From Pseudomonadota bacterium (GTDB taxonomy: Bacteria > Desulfobacterota > Desulfobulbia > Desulfobulbales > SURF-16): a stretch of DNA of 33,279 nt. The notes under the pieces are model-generated. The model did no database searches and was not told where the DNA came from. It was given only the letters and a program-made list of their open reading frames with translations. The position numbers were made by a program, and so were the translations under genes. Positions 19,254 to 26,890 of the stretch are shown piece after piece. Location: the NCBI GenBank assembly GCA_018816555.1, contig JAHIVT010000162.1, positions 1-33,279 of the forward strand, written 5' to 3'. Positions within the stretch are counted from its first letter, which is position 1, and the number at the start of each line of letters is the position of its first letter.

Positions 19254-21167
19254 TTACTTCTCCTCGCCTATGGCAACTAATCTGGGCACTTTGCTGTTAT
19301 ATGCCGAATTAAGATGAATGATTGTTAAAGGGCCAACGATACCGTCCGGGACAAGGTTTCTTTCAAACTGGAACTGCTTTACCTGACTGACCAAATCGTT
19401 ATCATAGTGGACAGGTGTCTGGGCACTGGCCGGCCGTTTTTGGATGAGGGCAAGTTTCTTATCCAGCCACTCCACCTTGGCGGCATGATTTCCCGGTTTG
19501 ATGGCCATGACATATTCTTCCGGTTTTTCCCACAATAGGCAATATTCGCCTTTCCAGTGTGTTTTGAAGTCTTCGATGGAGACACGTTTGTGTTCTGTAC
19601 CGAAGACCAACTCGGCGGACTGGCCGTCGAAAGAGACAATGGTTGCGTAAAAGCGTTCGCCAAAATTGTCATACAAGCTTAATATTGCAGGTCTATTGAG
19701 CTCAACAAGGCTGTTGAAACTGCCTTCCTGGGAGAGGTATCGTAAGTTGTGTGATTCGGCAACGGCACTGGCAGAGGCGAGATCCACCGGAACATCAGTA
19801 ATCCCCCAACTGGCCAAAAGTGCCTGGTGGGCCATCACCATGGTGGAGGCAGGGGGCACACCCTCAGGCCTCGTCAGTGGCGAAAGTGCCGGTGGCGGTG
19901 TGTTATTGGCCGTGGCATCGATTTCTTCTGCCGGGGCTCCGTCATCAGGGGCGGCACTCTGCTGAGGAACCGCCTTCATGTCCGCAGCCTGTGGTGCCTC
20001 CTGGGCCTGCTCACGAGACGGAAGTACCGGTGGCGGTGTGTTGTTTGCCGTGTCATCGATTTCCTCTGCCAGGGCTCCGTCATCAGGGGCGGCACTCTGC
20101 TGAGAAACCGCCTTCATGTGCGCAGTCTGTGGTGCCTCCTGGGCCTGCTTAAGAGCCGGAAGCGATTCTGTTGCCACCTGTGCAACGTCTCCCCCCGGTT
20201 GGGTGATTTCGACCAGTGGCGCCATTGGGCTCTGCCCAAATAAAGTGTCCGGTCTTTGCCTAAGATAGGCTGCTGCCAATACGGAACCACCCAATAAAAG
20301 AATAAGCCCTGCTATGAGCATCCCTGATTTTTTTACTGTACGATCCGGCCGGTCAGCGATTTCGCCAAAAACTTCGCGCGCCGCCTTTTTAATGGTCGCA
20401 ATGTCCACCAAGTCCTGATCCTGCACGTAAGCTCCAAGGAGGGACCTGTCGCAAATAATATTGAGCAGGCGCGGGGTGCCGTTGGTTAACTTGAAAAGGG
20501 TTTTAATGGTTGATTCCGGGAAGATTTTTTTGCGGCAACCGTTTATTGCCAGTCGGTGGTCAATGTAGGAACCTACTTCGCTTTCGGAGAGTGGGGTAAG
20601 ATGATACCTGGCGGTGATTCGTTGTGCGAGTTGGCGCAACCCCGGCTGCGCAAGCTTTTTGATAAGTTCCGGTTGGCCCAGCAAAATGATCTGCAGAAGT
20701 TTTCGCGTATTCGTTTCCAGGTTGGTAAGCAGTCGGATTTGCTCCAAAACATCGGTACTGAGATTCTGGGCTTCATCAATGATGAGCACAGCCTTCCTGC
20801 CGTTTGCATGGGAATGGAGCAAGAAGCTGTTTATGTGATCAACATAAAATTTAATACTGTTTTGTTCTTTTTGATGGTGGATGCCGAACTCATCGCAAAT
20901 TGTCGCCAGCAGTTCTTCAACAGTGAGTTTGGGATTGAAAATAAACGCTATGTCCGTATTTTCCGGAACTTGTTCAAGAAGACAGCGGCAGATGGTTGTT
21001 TTTCCCGTGCCCACTTCACCGGTGAGCATAACAAAGCCGCCATCGACCCGCATGCCATAGAAAAGATGCGCTAAGGCCTCCTTATGGCGTTCGCTCATAT
21101 AGAGGCTGTGCGGGTCTGGTGCAATGGAAAAAGGAGCTGCGGTAAAACCAAAATGTTCTTGATACAT
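19254..21167 (-). CDS. gspA: ExeA/GspA-type AAA ATPase with C39-like and peptidoglycan-binding domains
   Basis: Cytoplasmic AAA ATPase joined to a periplasmic part that contacts peptidoglycan and, with GspB, helps secretin assembly. From MYQEHFGF the ATPase shows Walker A TGEVGTGKT (K56), Walker B IIDEAQNL (D131, E132) and ANGRKAVL before it. A membrane segment follows near 283-305, then a repeat-rich linker, a C39-peptidase-like fold (RPAILSLYDNF, HWKGEYCLLWEKP; its catalytic residues are not obvious) and a peptidoglycan-binding module (QVKQFQFERNLVPDGIVGPLT). The start at 21167 begins the conserved N-terminus; the longer frame from 21215 would begin upstream of the predicted -10 box. No other gsp genes adjoin. 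Confidence 0.93.
   Translation of the reverse strand: MYQEHFGFTAAPFSIAPDPHSLYMSERHKEALAHLFYGMRVDGGFVMLTGEVGTGKTTICRCLLEQVPENTDIAFIFNPKLTVEELLATICDEFGIHHQKEQNSIKFYVDHINSFLLHSHANGRKAVLIIDEAQNLSTDVLEQIRLLTNLETNTRKLLQIILLGQPELIKKLAQPGLRQLAQRITARYHLTPLSESEVGSYIDHRLAINGCRKKIFPESTIKTLFKLTNGTPRLLNIICDRSLLGAYVQDQDLVDIATIKKAAREVFGEIADRPDRTVKKSGMLIAGLILLLGGSVLAAAYLRQRPDTLFGQSPMAPLVEITQPGGDVAQVATESLPALKQAQEAPQTAHMKAVSQQSAAPDDGALAEEIDDTANNTPPPVLPSREQAQEAPQAADMKAVPQQSAAPDDGAPAEEIDATANNTPPPALSPLTRPEGVPPASTMVMAHQALLASWGITDVPVDLASASAVAESHNLRYLSQEGSFNSLVELNRPAILSLYDNFGERFYATIVSFDGQSAELVFGTEHKRVSIEDFKTHWKGEYCLLWEKPEEYVMAIKPGNHAAKVEWLDKKLALIQKRPASAQTPVHYDNDLVSQVKQFQFERNLVPDGIVGPLTIIHLNSAYNSKVPRLVAIGEEK
19873..20148 (-). 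repeat. 138-bp tandem repeat inside gspA
   Basis: The landmark CCTCCTGGGCCTGC recurs at 19997 and 20135, exactly 138 bp apart. Each unit encodes 46 residues with QAQEAPQ, QQSAAPDDGA, AEEID and TANNTPPP. There are two copies in the periplasmic linker, with only a few substitutions between them. Confidence 0.85.
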
Positions 21168-21198
21168 AGGCGCTGTTAAACCAAAGAGGCTTTTATAT

Positions 21199-21204
21199 AT
21201 TATA
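21199..21204 (-). promoter_or_regulatory. Candidate -10 box for gspAB
   Basis: On the minus strand TATAAT matches the consensus perfectly and lies about 32 bases before the gspA ATG at 21167. No good -35 box is seen 17 bases further up, so the promoter is tentative. Confidence 0.35.
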
Positions 21205-21215
21205 CATAGTGTCAT

Positions 21216-21575
21216 AAGCTCGAGGCACCCATCCCAGACGCGAAACGAGCGAGGAGCCGGAGCAGCAGCCTTGCAGCGCTGTGAGCAGGCACCACAGCAA
21301 ATGACAAAGGCTGAGGGGATGGATCGGACTTATGGCGCTGTGTAGAAAACTTGCACACTGGAGATGCTGTTTACTTTTTCCCCCATTAGAAAATGATAGG
21401 GAGATAGCTTGACTTTTGGCTTTGGACGATGACATAGATTTAATTTTGTATTGTGTCCCTATATCTTGCTTGACACAATCGAGAAAGCGATGAGTCAGCA
21501 AAGACGCAACCCCTTTCAATTTGTTTTCAGTTACAAATAAAACAGGTATTCACCTGAACGGATAATTGTCTCCCG
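21216..21575. other. Intergenic region between ietS and gspA
   Basis: About 360 bases with no supported gene. The right half (21340-21560) is A/T-rich; the left part (21220-21320) is G/C-rich with a weak hairpin GCTGTG/CACAGC at 21278-21298. A minus-strand frame of about 108 codons crosses it, but the protein has no family likeness. Confidence 0.4.
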
Positions 21576-24059
21576 CTACACCTCAATCTCGACAGGCTGA
21601 CGGATCATGTTGGCCACTGGGGTGTAAAGATCCACCTCTGTCTCCGGGGTGCGGATGGTTATGACCAGGGAATATCTGGTCTGATTGCCCCAGCGTTCTT
21701 GTCGTGGATTTGATTTCCACCAGCCCATCACCGGGAAAATGGCAATATGGCCGCGTTGGGCCAACTCAACAGCAGTTCCTGTCCAGGTGTCGGAATGGAT
21801 CGATCCAAGTTTGCGAAGGTTCTTACCCAGGGTCCATTTGGTATCACTTGGAGCTGCTCCTGTTGGCCGACCCGTCTCTTCGTCATGAGCGGCACGGTTG
21901 ATACGCTGGCGAAAAGCGTCAAGGGACTCAAGAGGTCTTTTCACCTCAAAGCGAAGGCCATGACTGGCATAGCTGTATTTTTTACTCCAGCCACGCCGAG
22001 CAGGGTTAGGTTCAATGAAGTAGGAAAGCGTCACCTTCATTTCAACAGGTGTATTTTCAAGTCCTGCCAGGATGTCGGTCGGCCACGGGAGATCATGCAG
22101 GTTTAAATCCCGTGTTACTGCCCGTCCGTCTCGTTTATCAAACGGTTGCAAAGTATCCTGGGCCACCAAAGTGAGAGAGTTGCAAGCACTCCATAACGCC
22201 CTTCCCAAATCGGGCACCCCAAAACCGCAATACCGCAATAAACCTTCATGATGCTGCTGTATGCGAAGCGGCGCAAAGCGGTTTTTCATGGCCTCGGTCC
22301 ACTCCGCCGAGTGGATCATTAATGCCCGGATGGTTTCCGGCCAATAATCGGGATACTGGCTTTGAAGCAGGGCGGCAAATCGTGCTGCCAGAGCGGTAGC
22401 AGCGCTGGTGTCTCCTGCATTAACTAAAGGCCGCATCAGCTCATGCTGCCAATTCGTGGTCAACAGATCCAGACTGTCCAAGGTGTCGGCTGATCCGGTC
22501 GGGTCAATGGCCATATTGCCGCCTTCCATGACAATATCAGGCTTAAGCGGCCAAGGTCTTGACCAGGCATTGGATGTGGTGCTCGATGGACTCAGGTCAC
22601 CTGGCGGGGCCACCAATTGCCAACCAGGATACTCCCTGGGATCAATAAAATTCTTTTCGGTATAGGCGCCAACGGTCAGGGCATTCCAAGCCTGTCCTGG
22701 ATCATGAACCCCCTCGGTCATATTATTGGCAGGGTAATAGTGTTGAAAGGCTCTGTCTGTATTGCCGGCGGAAATGATAATCAGCCTTTGCGTTTCATCG
22801 TCAGCACCAGCACAGAGTGCATCGATACTGGCCGACCAGGACGAGGGTCTGCCGGCATCACGAAAATCCGTGGTGGTAACGGCCATGCAGAAGTTTCTTG
22901 TTCTTTCAGGTCCAAGGATACCTGCACGGCCAACAGCTTCGGCGGTGATATTGCCATAAAGATGCGGATCATTTTGTCCATGCGGCGGCAGGATCTTTAC
23001 CGATTCCAGCCTATGGGAAAGCTGAATCGGTCCTTGGTAGGCGAGAAGTTCAGTCAGATCCCCATAGGCAGCCAGGCCAGCCATTTCAGTTCCATGCCCT
23101 TTATGGTCAGCCGTTCCCCAGCCAGGATCACACGAGTCAAGATCGTTTTCGTCAAGAACCGGTTCCAGTAGCGGGTGAGTGTGATTGATACCGGTGTCCA
23201 GGATGCAGACTGCAGGGCATCCATCAGCAGGAGGGGTGATTTGTTCAAGCGCGGCACGCATCCACTCGATTTGTTCAGGGCGATGCATGGCGGTGAAGAA
23301 ATCTGCTCTATCCTTCATTTTGCGAAGCTCTGCAATGCAGTTGAGCAGATTGACGGAGCGGCTCATTTGGGCCTTGGTGCCTTGTACGCCCACCACAATC
23401 CTGTCGGGAAAGTGTATGGCCTCATCCAGTACACGCAAATTCAGCTTCCGGGCATGTTCCGTGAAGAAAACCAATTCTGCCTGGCGCTCTTCACCGGCCC
23501 GGAGCCACACCTCCCACCAGACTACCTCGTCATCCGGCGGAATACTTTCTGGAGTGTCAGTCCATAATGCCTCAAGAGCTGCTTTGCGGATTGAAGCAAT
23601 GTTGGCAATTAGATCCTGGTTTTTGGCTTTTCCTCTGGGTGAATCCTTTTCCGGATTCAGATAGTCATTCAGCTTCCGGGTCAGAATGTCGAGCTTGCCT
23701 TCAGGGACAAAGACTGTCGCCACTGTCCTTCCTTCAAGCTGCTGTACCGCCAGGAGTTCTATCCCTGAACGCTGGGCCTCAAGGCTCTCAAACTTTAGTT
23801 CAAAATCAGGTTCACTCTCAAACTGCAGATAAATGCCGTTCTTGGCGTCTATGCCGTAGGCCTTCTGTTCTTCAATGGCGGTCTGGGACTGTTGGCGGAT
23901 CGCGTCGAATTGACGGGCAAGGCGCTGACCATGAGTTTCACGTTGGCGGGGCGTGGAGCGAAAAGTTGGACCTCTGGTAGAAGGCGAGGTGTATGGCTCA
24001 GTCGTAGCGGTATTAACGATATATAGATGAGAGAGTCGTTTCTGGTCGTTTCCGGGCAT
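21576..24059 (-). CDS. ietS: Subtilisin-like serine protease, IetS-type
   Basis: An S8-family protease predicted to be cytoplasmic (no signal peptide). The catalytic triad is complete: D288 in ILDTGINHTHP, H322 in DHKGHGTEMAG and S552 in GDTSAATALAA, with N433 of SAGN as oxyanion residue. The first about 280 residues are a helical and mixed domain typical of proteases paired with AAA ATPases; about 200 residues beyond the catalytic core form a beta-rich tail. The upstream gene is an AAA ATPase that ends 6 bases before the ATG at 24059 (a TTG at 24065 is an alternative). This pair matches ietA-ietS, first reported as a plasmid-stability toxin-antitoxin pair and later as an anti-phage system. 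In that scheme the protease is the toxic effector restrained by the ATPase. The assignment rests on architecture and order. Confidence 0.85.
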   Translation of the reverse strand: MPGNDQKRLSHLYIVNTATTEPYTSPSTRGPTFRSTPRQRETHGQRLARQFDAIRQQSQTAIEEQKAYGIDAKNGIYLQFESEPDFELKFESLEAQRSGIELLAVQQLEGRTVATVFVPEGKLDILTRKLNDYLNPEKDSPRGKAKNQDLIANIASIRKAALEALWTDTPESIPPDDEVVWWEVWLRAGEERQAELVFFTEHARKLNLRVLDEAIHFPDRIVVGVQGTKAQMSRSVNLLNCIAELRKMKDRADFFTAMHRPEQIEWMRAALEQITPPADGCPAVCILDTGINHTHPLLEPVLDENDLDSCDPGWGTADHKGHGTEMAGLAAYGDLTELLAYQGPIQLSHRLESVKILPPHGQNDPHLYGNITAEAVGRAGILGPERTRNFCMAVTTTDFRDAGRPSSWSASIDALCAGADDETQRLIIISAGNTDRAFQHYYPANNMTEGVHDPGQAWNALTVGAYTEKNFIDPREYPGWQLVAPPGDLSPSSTTSNAWSRPWPLKPDIVMEGGNMAIDPTGSADTLDSLDLLTTNWQHELMRPLVNAGDTSAATALAARFAALLQSQYPDYWPETIRALMIHSAEWTEAMKNRFAPLRIQQHHEGLLRYCGFGVPDLGRALWSACNSLTLVAQDTLQPFDKRDGRAVTRDLNLHDLPWPTDILAGLENTPVEMKVTLSYFIEPNPARRGWSKKYSYASHGLRFEVKRPLESLDAFRQRINRAAHDEETGRPTGAAPSDTKWTLGKNLRKLGSIHSDTWTGTAVELAQRGHIAIFPVMGWWKSNPRQERWGNQTRYSLVITIRTPETEVDLYTPVANMIRQPVEIEV

Positions 24060-24065
24060 TGGCAA

Positions 24066-25076
24066 TTACCCAGGTAGGTGATCTTTGTGAGCAGCCTTCC
24101 GGGGAAAATTCGCTTTTCGATCGAGCAACAATGCCGTGATGTCTTTCTGGGTGATTTTTTCCCTGTCGCTGATAATGGCCTCCTTAATGGCATCTTCACA
24201 GGCCTTGGCAATATCGGCAAAACTAAGACCTTCTGCGGAGGCTGCGATGCGCTTCCAGATAATCCGGGTGGTTGGGAAACCAGCTACCTTGTTTTTGATC
24301 AGTTCGATGGTCAATGCCTCATCTGGGAGTCTGAAGTTAACGACATCGTCAAAACGCCGGAACAGGGCATAGTCCAGGATATCAGGATGGTTGGTCGCCG
24401 CCAGAATAAGGCTGTCGGAATCATCCTGTTCTATCATCTGCAAAAAACTATTCAATACCCGGCGGATTTCCCCGACATCATTGGCCTGACCACGTTGGGA
24501 ACCGATTGAGTCAAATTCGTCGAAAAAGTAGACGCCCCTGGTCTGGACTAAGGCATCGAAGATGAGGCGCAGTTTGGCGGCCGTCTCTCCCATGAATTTG
24601 GTGATCAACCCTTCAAGGCGGACCACAAAAAGTGGTACCCCCAACTCCCCGGCCAGCACACTGGCAGACATGGTTTTGCCGGTACCAGGCGGTCCAACGA
24701 ACAACATCTTTTTTCGTGGGATCAGACCGTGAGAACGGAGTTTAGCAATCTGGCGCTGCTCCTTGATGATGCGGGTCAGACGGCCATGAATATCACGGTC
24801 CAGAACGATATCCGACAAACGGAGCTTCGGATAAGAGGCAGATAGGAGGGAGGACAGCTCCCCTTTGGGTTGGGATATGGCAATCGGCCGTGCTTGATTC
24901 GGCTGCCCCTTTTTCCTTTTGGCTTCGTCGATCAAAGCACGCAGCTCTCTGGCCAGTTTTCCATGCCCCTGTTTCGCTTCGTGGGCGGCAACCTGCATGG
25001 CAACTGCAAAAAAATGCGGCTCGTCACCTTCGAGATGCGATTTCAGCAGTGCTTTTAACTGTTCGGCGCTGGCCAT
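24066..25076 (-). CDS. ietA: AAA ATPase, IetA-type
   Basis: A 336-residue AAA ATPase. Walker A GPPGTGKT spans 128-135 (K134), Walker B is FFDEFDS (D186, E187), sensor 1 is N229 in AATNH, and arginine finger candidates are R240 and R241 (FRRFDD). The C-terminal helical lid follows, with LSFADIAKACEDAIKEAI. The N-terminal 80 residues are a small helical domain followed by a short linker, similar to ATPases that regulate a neighbouring protease. The ribosome site AGGA lies 7 bases before the ATG. In the reported ietAS systems the ATPase controls the protease IetS. It is the first gene of the pair. Confidence 0.9.
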   Translation of the reverse strand: MASAEQLKALLKSHLEGDEPHFFAVAMQVAAHEAKQGHGKLARELRALIDEAKRKKGQPNQARPIAISQPKGELSSLLSASYPKLRLSDIVLDRDIHGRLTRIIKEQRQIAKLRSHGLIPRKKMLFVGPPGTGKTMSASVLAGELGVPLFVVRLEGLITKFMGETAAKLRLIFDALVQTRGVYFFDEFDSIGSQRGQANDVGEIRRVLNSFLQMIEQDDSDSLILAATNHPDILDYALFRRFDDVVNFRLPDEALTIELIKNKVAGFPTTRIIWKRIAASAEGLSFADIAKACEDAIKEAIISDREKITQKDITALLLDRKANFPRKAAHKDHLPG

Positions 25077-25460
25077 GATGTGTCCTGTTGATGGATTTTA
25101 AAGCACAAATAACTATAGAGAGATATTACCATTTATATGTGAATTGTCGCGGATTTTTTTTGAAATTCTTAACGCAAAAAAGGAGGGCAGATTTATTCTT
25201 TTCAAAGTCATGATATTTCCAAAACAGCAGCATTTATCAACCCTTGAATTTTCCAAAATTTGCCTATTAACAATTCTCAGTTAAAATTGTTTTTTCTTTT
25301 GCAGACTCAATATTTGCTGGCCCCCACCTGCACAGCTATGTCTGTGTCAAATGTTGCCATTACAGCCTTGTACCGGAGCCATGGACGTAATAACTGAGAA
25401 TAGTATAGAAGCACGTTCCAAAATAACCGATTACCGACTTTTCAGCTAACTAACTAACGG
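25077..25460. other. Intergenic region upstream of ietA, with an 11-bp inverted repeat
   Basis: No gene is visible in about 380 bases, which are A/T-rich near ietA. ATTCTCAGTTA at 25273-25283 is repeated as its reverse complement TAACTGAGAAT at 25391-25401, bounding about 130 bp. The CAATT/AATTG stem at 25271-25289 is followed on the plus strand by a T-rich tract. The A/T-rich stretch 25100-25145 probably holds the ietA promoter, but no box stands out. Confidence 0.4.
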
Positions 25461-26033
25461 TTAGATTCCACTTGGAAGTTTGGCCTGCATCATCTCCTTT
25501 CTGTCGATTTTGCGGCCATCTACTATAAAGGTGCCGTCACCAACAGCATGGAGAGTTTTTTTCTCCTCTCGAGTACTGTCAAAGTATGCGGCAACAGCTT
25601 TAAGTACAACGATGTTGTATTGAGTCACGATATCGACAACCCTACATTCGATATTTGCGAGGCACTCCTTGATGATTGGTGCCCGAACATGTTTGGCTTT
25701 CAAACGAGTGAGTTTAAATTTTGTAAACTTATCCGTATCAGCTCCGGAGCATGTTCCCACTCCAACAACGGTATCAATTAGGTCCACCGTTGGGATTGAA
25801 ATTACACACTCCCTCGATTCTTGAAGTGCGGTGTATGAATAATTCCATGGCCCGGTGGTAATGGCAAATTCTGCTGTAAAGTCCAGTACCATGGTCCATG
25901 AGATGGTCATCACGTTGTCTTTTCGACCGTCATTTGTAGTAACCAAGACAACCGGCCCCGGTTCTATTAGCGTGAATACCCTGCTCATCTGCATACTTTC
26001 CATGTCCATTTCCTTCCGGGTATCAAAGTTCAT
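25461..26033 (-). CDS. Flavoredoxin-type flavin reductase family protein
   Basis: A split-barrel FMN-binding protein of the flavin reductase/flavoredoxin type, which transfers electrons or reduces flavin. Family pieces are PGPVVLVTTNDG, NVMTISWTMVLDF, ECVISIPTVDLID, GTCSGADTDKFTKF and RAPIIKECLANIECRV. The 190-residue length is normal. The start is not certain: ATGs at 26033, 26009, 26003, 25994 and 25988 are all in frame before the conserved region, and GGAAAG lies two bases before the first. It stands alone; 121 bases separate it from the zinc-ribbon gene upstream. Confidence 0.88.
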   Translation of the reverse strand: MNFDTRKEMDMESMQMSRVFTLIEPGPVVLVTTNDGRKDNVMTISWTMVLDFTAEFAITTGPWNYSYTALQESRECVISIPTVDLIDTVVGVGTCSGADTDKFTKFKLTRLKAKHVRAPIIKECLANIECRVVDIVTQYNIVVLKAVAAYFDSTREEKKTLHAVGDGTFIVDGRKIDRKEMMQAKLPSGI

Positions 26034-26154
26034 ATCTTTCCAAATACTCTGAACAAGCTGAAAGATAGATATGCTGCGTCACAAAATCAGGGCATTAAAT
26101 AGTCCCACCCCTATTTTCTCTAATCAATTATGGCCCCCCGTAACTTTATGAAGA

Positions 26155-26382
26155 TTATTTCGAAGTAAAATATCGACCAATGCGTTCCATAATTTTACAG
26201 GGCATCTCAAAGACGGTTGTTACTATTCCCGGCTGTGCACTTGGTCCCGTACTCCCCAGCTTAAAGTCCGAGTAGAACTTTTGCCCACATGTTGGGCACT
26301 CCATAAGCATGCCGCCGATGTTGTCAGGAAATCGTAATTGTTGGCCGCATTTTGGGCACTTCTTCTCAGTATAATCAGTCAT
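26155..26382 (-). CDS. Small zinc-ribbon protein
   Basis: The 75-residue protein has an N-terminal zinc ribbon with two knuckles: C9-P-K-C12 and C29-P-T-C32, separated by LRFPDNIGGMLME, a spacing common to MJ0042-like finger proteins. The C-terminal half is unremarkable. Function unknown. It lies on the same strand as the flavoredoxin gene. Confidence 0.75.
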   Translation of the reverse strand: MTDYTEKKCPKCGQQLRFPDNIGGMLMECPTCGQKFYSDFKLGSTGPSAQPGIVTTVFEMPCKIMERIGRYFTSK

Positions 26383-26572
26383 GGTTAGGTTATAACTCTC
26401 TGGACAGAATATAGGCGATATAAAACACCAAAATACTATACATCTTGAAAGTCAACATATCCAGAAATCGCGCTACCAGCATATGATTCTTCCCCCAAAG
26501 CCCTTGAGATAACCTGCAAAAAGTCCGAATCCTTTAGAGAAAACAGGTTAATTTCTAAAAAGTAGCAGGACT

Positions 26573-26758
26573 ATGAAGATTTCCGAGGCTACCCATTTCT
26601 GTTTACAGTATCAAAAAGCAAATTCAAAGCTGAATACTATCAAGAACCTCGCAGAACTCTCCAAGGGTAGAAAAACAAAATACCAGGCTGAGCCTTGGCG
26701 GGACATAATCCAAAAGCCAACGGTCTCGCTCCTGGTTCCCGCAAAATATTTCGTTTGA
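26573..26758 (+). pseudogene. N-terminal fragment of a tyrosine recombinase (phage-integrase family)
   Basis: About the first 30 codons (MKISEATHFCLQYQKANSK, then NTIKNL) resemble the SAM-like DNA-binding start of deltaproteobacterial tyrosine recombinases. After about base 26665 the resemblance stops and the frame closes at 26758. The catalytic half (R-H-x-x-R and Tyr) is absent, so it is a relic. Bases 26759-26890 up to the kinase gene hold no gene I can support. Confidence 0.45.
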
Positions 26759-26890
26759 TTCTTGGTAAGAGATATGGGCGAATTTCTCAAGAGACCCTTG
26801 AAGAGTGCTGTAAAGTCTGTCATCATGAGTATATGCGACACTCACATGGAATGCCATCCACACTGCGTTTTACCGACAAGGGGATGTTGA

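Noticed and set aside
21193-21519. Minus-strand frame of 108 codons upstream of gspA
   Set aside because: No ribosome site or homology; it runs over the predicted gspA promoter.
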